DNA from: Lepeophtheirus salmonis | Lineage: Eukaryota; Arthropoda; Copepoda; Siphonostomatoida; Caligidae | DNA: 64,000 nucleotides | Assembly: GCF_016086655.4 (NCBI RefSeq) | Contig: NC_052134.2 | Span: 35,029,971 to 35,093,970, forward strand | Reading direction: 5' to 3' | Shown here: positions 60,931 through 64,000 of the stretch, one piece after another | Layout of the letters: every line of letters starts with the position of its first letter | How positions within the stretch are numbered: the first letter of the stretch is position 1 | Made by a program: the position numbers and the translations under genes | The notes under the pieces: generated by a model | Told to the model about the DNA's origin: nothing | Seen by the model: only the letters and a program-made list of their open reading frames with translations | Database searches by the model: none

Positions 60931-61989
60931 AATTTTATGTTATAATCCTGATTTTTGTGTGAAAATTTTAATAAAATCGATTAAGAAATATGGTCACTTT
61001 TACATTTTGTTCTTTTCTCCGCTTATGAATGTTAAGATGAACCCCCTTTATATATATGCTGAACCTAAAAAAAAGTATTACAAAGGATTTTGATATATAT
61101 ATATTCATTTATATAAATGAAGGACCTTTGTTAAGAATTCGTGTGTGTCATTTCATACTCTGCCATTGATAAGATTATCAATTCAATGTTTATAATGATT
61201 AATGACTAATCTCTTAATATTAATTAGCAGTTGACAACAAGAAAAATGCAGAAGACTAACTACCATATGTTTTTTTCAAATTTTTCCTGTCCCTTTTAAA
61301 TGTCAAAGTTCAGAGTCGATACAAAAGTTAGTCGTGAAACTAGTTGATGCAAATTATAAATAGTGAGATTTGAATATAATCATAGTAAAATGTACTAAAA
61401 ATTATTCATAAAAATGGCTAGATTATAGATTTTTTTTGGATAAATTTAGGACTAGAAAAGTAGGATATTTAAAGAAAATCATCTTATTCTTTCAATTGTA
61501 ATACTATTCCGAAAGTTTTTTTTTTCAACTATCACAAAATTTCCTCTAAATATGTTCAAAAGACACACTTTTCCTTTTTATTTTCAGTTGCTTAGACCAT
61601 ATCCTATCAACCTTGGATTTATCAATACCAAATGACATCCTACACTTCATAGAAATTATACTGAAAATATAAATTACAATTAACAGAGAGTCTTTCTTAA
61701 CAACATTATCCTCTTTTAATTTGTTTCTTGTAGCCAACAAACATAATTTTGAAATAGGGTAATCATATTCCGAAGTCTTCTAGAAGATATTTGAAATCTT
61801 GAACGATGATTTCATCAATTACTCAACCTTCTTTAGCTATTCTTTCTTGAAAACACATTAAATATTGATTTTTGATATAAAATTTCTTTTCTAATTCCGG
61901 GAATTTTCTATATTGTATTTCCTATTGAAAAAAAGTATAGATTGTAAGATTTGTCTATCTGATTTGGTTTAAAACAACAAATAGTGACA
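60931..61989. other. AT-rich stretch, possibly pol remnant at right
   Basis: The 64-codon minus-strand frame at 61546-61740 (KEDNVVKKDSLLIV...) could be a continuation of the retroelement to its right, but no reverse-transcriptase motif is readable. 60931-61500 shows nothing. Confidence 0.35.
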
Positions 61990-63320
61990 TTATATTTTAT
62001 CATCTTTTCTTCATATAACTTTACTCCAGTAACCTGGTAATAAATCTTGCCAGGTATTCGATTCAAACACAATTGAGACACTAAATCTTTTCTTTATGGC
62101 TTGTATCACTCCCATAATCTATCAATGCTCGAATTGGTCTCCAAAATCCACCCCGATCTTAAATTTCAATAATAAAAACTAGTAATCTTACTTTATCTGC
62201 CTGTAGGGTATTAATATTAATGTTTTCCATCTCATTATTCTATTGATTGGTACACGAAGGAGAGTGTGATGGTTGTGTCCCTTACAAAGATTACATTTCA
62301 TAAAATTGGGAAACATAGACCTTTTATGTTCAACTTTTAGGCAGAAAACTAACTCTTCTTTTCGCTATGATATACTAACGTTCTTTTTACAAATATTATA
62401 AAAGAACTTTAGAATATCATACTCTACGTTTTTTTACAGATACTATAACAAATTTCTTACATTTTGTTAGTCCGTAACAATTAATGCCAGACCCATGATC
62501 GTACTCCATCTTCACGGCTTCTTTATTGAACATAGACGATAGTGAGTTATTTGTTGTTCTCACATTGTTTTCTCCTCCTACATGGATACGCATTTTCCCA
62601 TAGGAATAAGATGAGTTTCTCCACATTGTAACACTTCTTCATTGTTATAAATAATTTGGATAATCTCTGAGGTAAGGTATGACTTATAACATCTTCTATC
62701 AAAATACATTTATCAACATATTTTACTTGACCAATTCTTCTCATCCGATCTCGAAAATGTCAAATTCTTTATTTTCCCACTATTTCGATCTCAGATTCTT
62801 CTTATTCTATGAAACTAGCCTCTGATTTCTCTCAGTACTTTTTTTTCGGTTATTGTACATTCAAATTTATCAAATGCTCATTAATCATCGAGTTTACTCT
62901 TACTTCTTCGTAATAAGAACTAGGCAACGCCTGAATCAATATTGCTTGCATTGTTCGCTGCCTCTAAGGTTTCTAAAAACGAAGTTCTTCATAAATGATA
63001 ATTCTTTGTATCTCCATCCTACTTTCCATGTTTATATCCAGCTATTTGAAGCATCGAACTTTGTGATTCATTTTTCGTTTCTACTAACTCCTTTACAATA
63101 TGATAGAGGCATTCCTTGTTCCTCACAAATGCCTCTTCCAAAAGGGAATGATTTGAGTAAACACTTTTACACCAAGACTAAAATCATCACTATGGTTGGT
63201 CTAGTACTATCGTCAGTACCTTCATCAAGCAGTTGTCCATCTTGGGTTCTCAATCTTTCTTCGAGTAATTCTATATTATTTACATCAATAGGTGTTTCTT
63301 TATTCTTTTAGTGCAGATCC
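61990..63320 (-). pseudogene. Decayed BEL/Pao retrotransposon, gag and protease region
   Basis: Read leftwards on the minus strand: an acidic gag-like start (ETPIDVNNIELLEERLRTQD, about 63305), then LLEEAFVRNKECLYHIVKEL, CYKSYLTSEIIQIIYNNEEV, then the zinc-knuckle/linker MKCNLCKGHNHHTLLRVP (about 62290), and WRPIRALIDYGSDTSH (about 62140). The last is the aspartic protease site of BEL/Pao elements (R.IRALIDSGS..S), with Tyr in place of Ser. The CxxC...HHTLLH linker followed by this protease is characteristic of BEL/Pao. Frames shift repeatedly and stops are common. LTRs, a primer-binding site and reverse transcriptase were not found, so only the first part of an old copy is visible. Confidence 0.65.
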
Positions 63321-63884
63321 TATTTCCAAACGTGTATCTTCTCTTGGCATTTCTTTATCATAGTAGGCTCACTCACTTTATCTCTCATTTTTAATTTTGA
63401 GCTCTTTGTCTTCCTCAAATGTCAATTTTCAATTTTTAAGAAGAAATATCCAAAGAATGATGGATTTTGGACATAAACCCTAGCTGTAGTATTTTCAATT
63501 TCCGGAACATTTTATTACATAATTTTTGAAATATGTCAATAAATGTTTTTACTATTTTTTTGCAAACTTATTGCAAAACAGTTTTTTGCAATTTTATAAG
63601 TCTCAAATTTCGATTTGACACTTTATTGACAAAAATAAAAGTGAACTTCACATCCAGACAATTTTTTTTATGCAAATTGGGCATATTATTTATTCATATA
63701 TAATAATGCTCGCCCGCACCGTTAAGAAGAAATAACATTTTATATTTACCATTGTCAATGTGATATCCCACTCCCTCCTTGCCCGAGCAAGGCCGTGTAA
63801 CCCTTTGCTAGTGTGATATATATTTTAAAAGGATAAGAGGGAACATAGGCATCCACCAGCTAATAAAGTGAGGGACTTCAACTC
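63321..63884. other. AT-rich non-coding stretch
   Basis: No feature is recognised. A short inverted AT sequence and the string CCCGCACCGTTAAGAAG (about 63713) precede the family D copy. Confidence 0.4.
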
Positions 63885-64000
63885 AAGCAGCTTAGCTATC
63901 ATGACGTCGTCTTATTAAATTGGCAACAAGCAGCTGTGAGAAGAAGAAAATAAACACAAATCTTACTCCATATATAGCAAGGAGATATAGTCTGGAATTA
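63885..64000 (+). repeat. Dispersed repeat family D copy 4, cut by window end
   Basis: AGCAGCTTAGCTATCATGAC GTCG, then GAGAAGAAGAAAATAAACAC match the copies at 6165, 15105 and 31720. The copy continues beyond the window. Confidence 0.5.

Noticed and set aside
62853..63311. 152-codon plus-strand open frame
   Set aside because: It lies antisense to recognisable BEL/Pao gag pieces, starts without support and translates to low-information F/S/L-rich sequence.
1..64000. tRNA, rRNA, snRNA or spliced-leader genes
   Set aside because: I looked for B-box-like GGTTCGANTCC and other conserved cores and found none that sits in a plausible cloverleaf or RNA gene. A tRNAscan-SE/Infernal run would decide.

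Overview
The window looks like nuclear DNA of an arthropod, and most plausibly a parasitic copepod (salmon-louse type, Lepeophtheirus or Caligus). The sequence is strongly AT-rich, genes are sparse, spliceosomal introns are present and many are only 52-66 nt, and decayed Tc1/mariner, hAT and BEL/Pao elements are abundant. The organism call is an inference from style and repeat content; no species-specific marker was identified.

Layout. From 1 to about 38 kb I recognise no functional host gene. This part holds layered transposon debris: a hAT C-terminal fragment (471-683), at least seven copies of a CAGGGGCGTCCGC-ended MITE family (all within the first 16.2 kb), decayed Tc1/mariner transposases (8.6-9.8, 15.7-16.3, 18.7, 22.6-23.1 and 24.3-25.1 kb), a hairpin with 89-bp arms (30.6-30.9 kb) and a cleanly bounded 704-bp non-autonomous hAT-like element (34.0-34.7 kb). 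From 38 to 52.2 kb lie four genes: a two-exon dpy-30 (COMPASS/MLL histone methyltransferase subunit, minus strand), a THAP-domain P-element-transposase-like gene (plus strand), eIF4A (minus strand, six exons, 413 aa) and a MEK1/2-type MAP kinase kinase (plus strand, six exons, 405 aa). eIF4A and MEK are divergent, with about 1.2 kb between their start codons. From 52.2 to 64 kb the window returns to repeats: a 1.9-kb element with inverted ends carrying a CGBP1-like BED-finger fragment (55.9-57.8 kb), another dead Tc1/mariner copy (60-60.9 kb) and a decayed BEL/Pao gag-protease region (62-63.3 kb, minus strand).

The host genes serve general functions (chromatin methylation, translation initiation, ERK signalling) and do not form one pathway. 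Exon models of dpy-30, eIF4A and MEK were checked by intron phase and by complete in-frame length. The most interesting locus is the THAP/P-element-like gene. It keeps a long open frame without visible transposon ends, but the family's expected first catalytic aspartate is alanine, which suggests a domesticated, catalytically inactive transposase. I found no convincing wholly new system. The repeat architecture (conserved hairpins, TGACGTCA-bearing MITEs, direct repeats around dpy-30) supplies the other leads.
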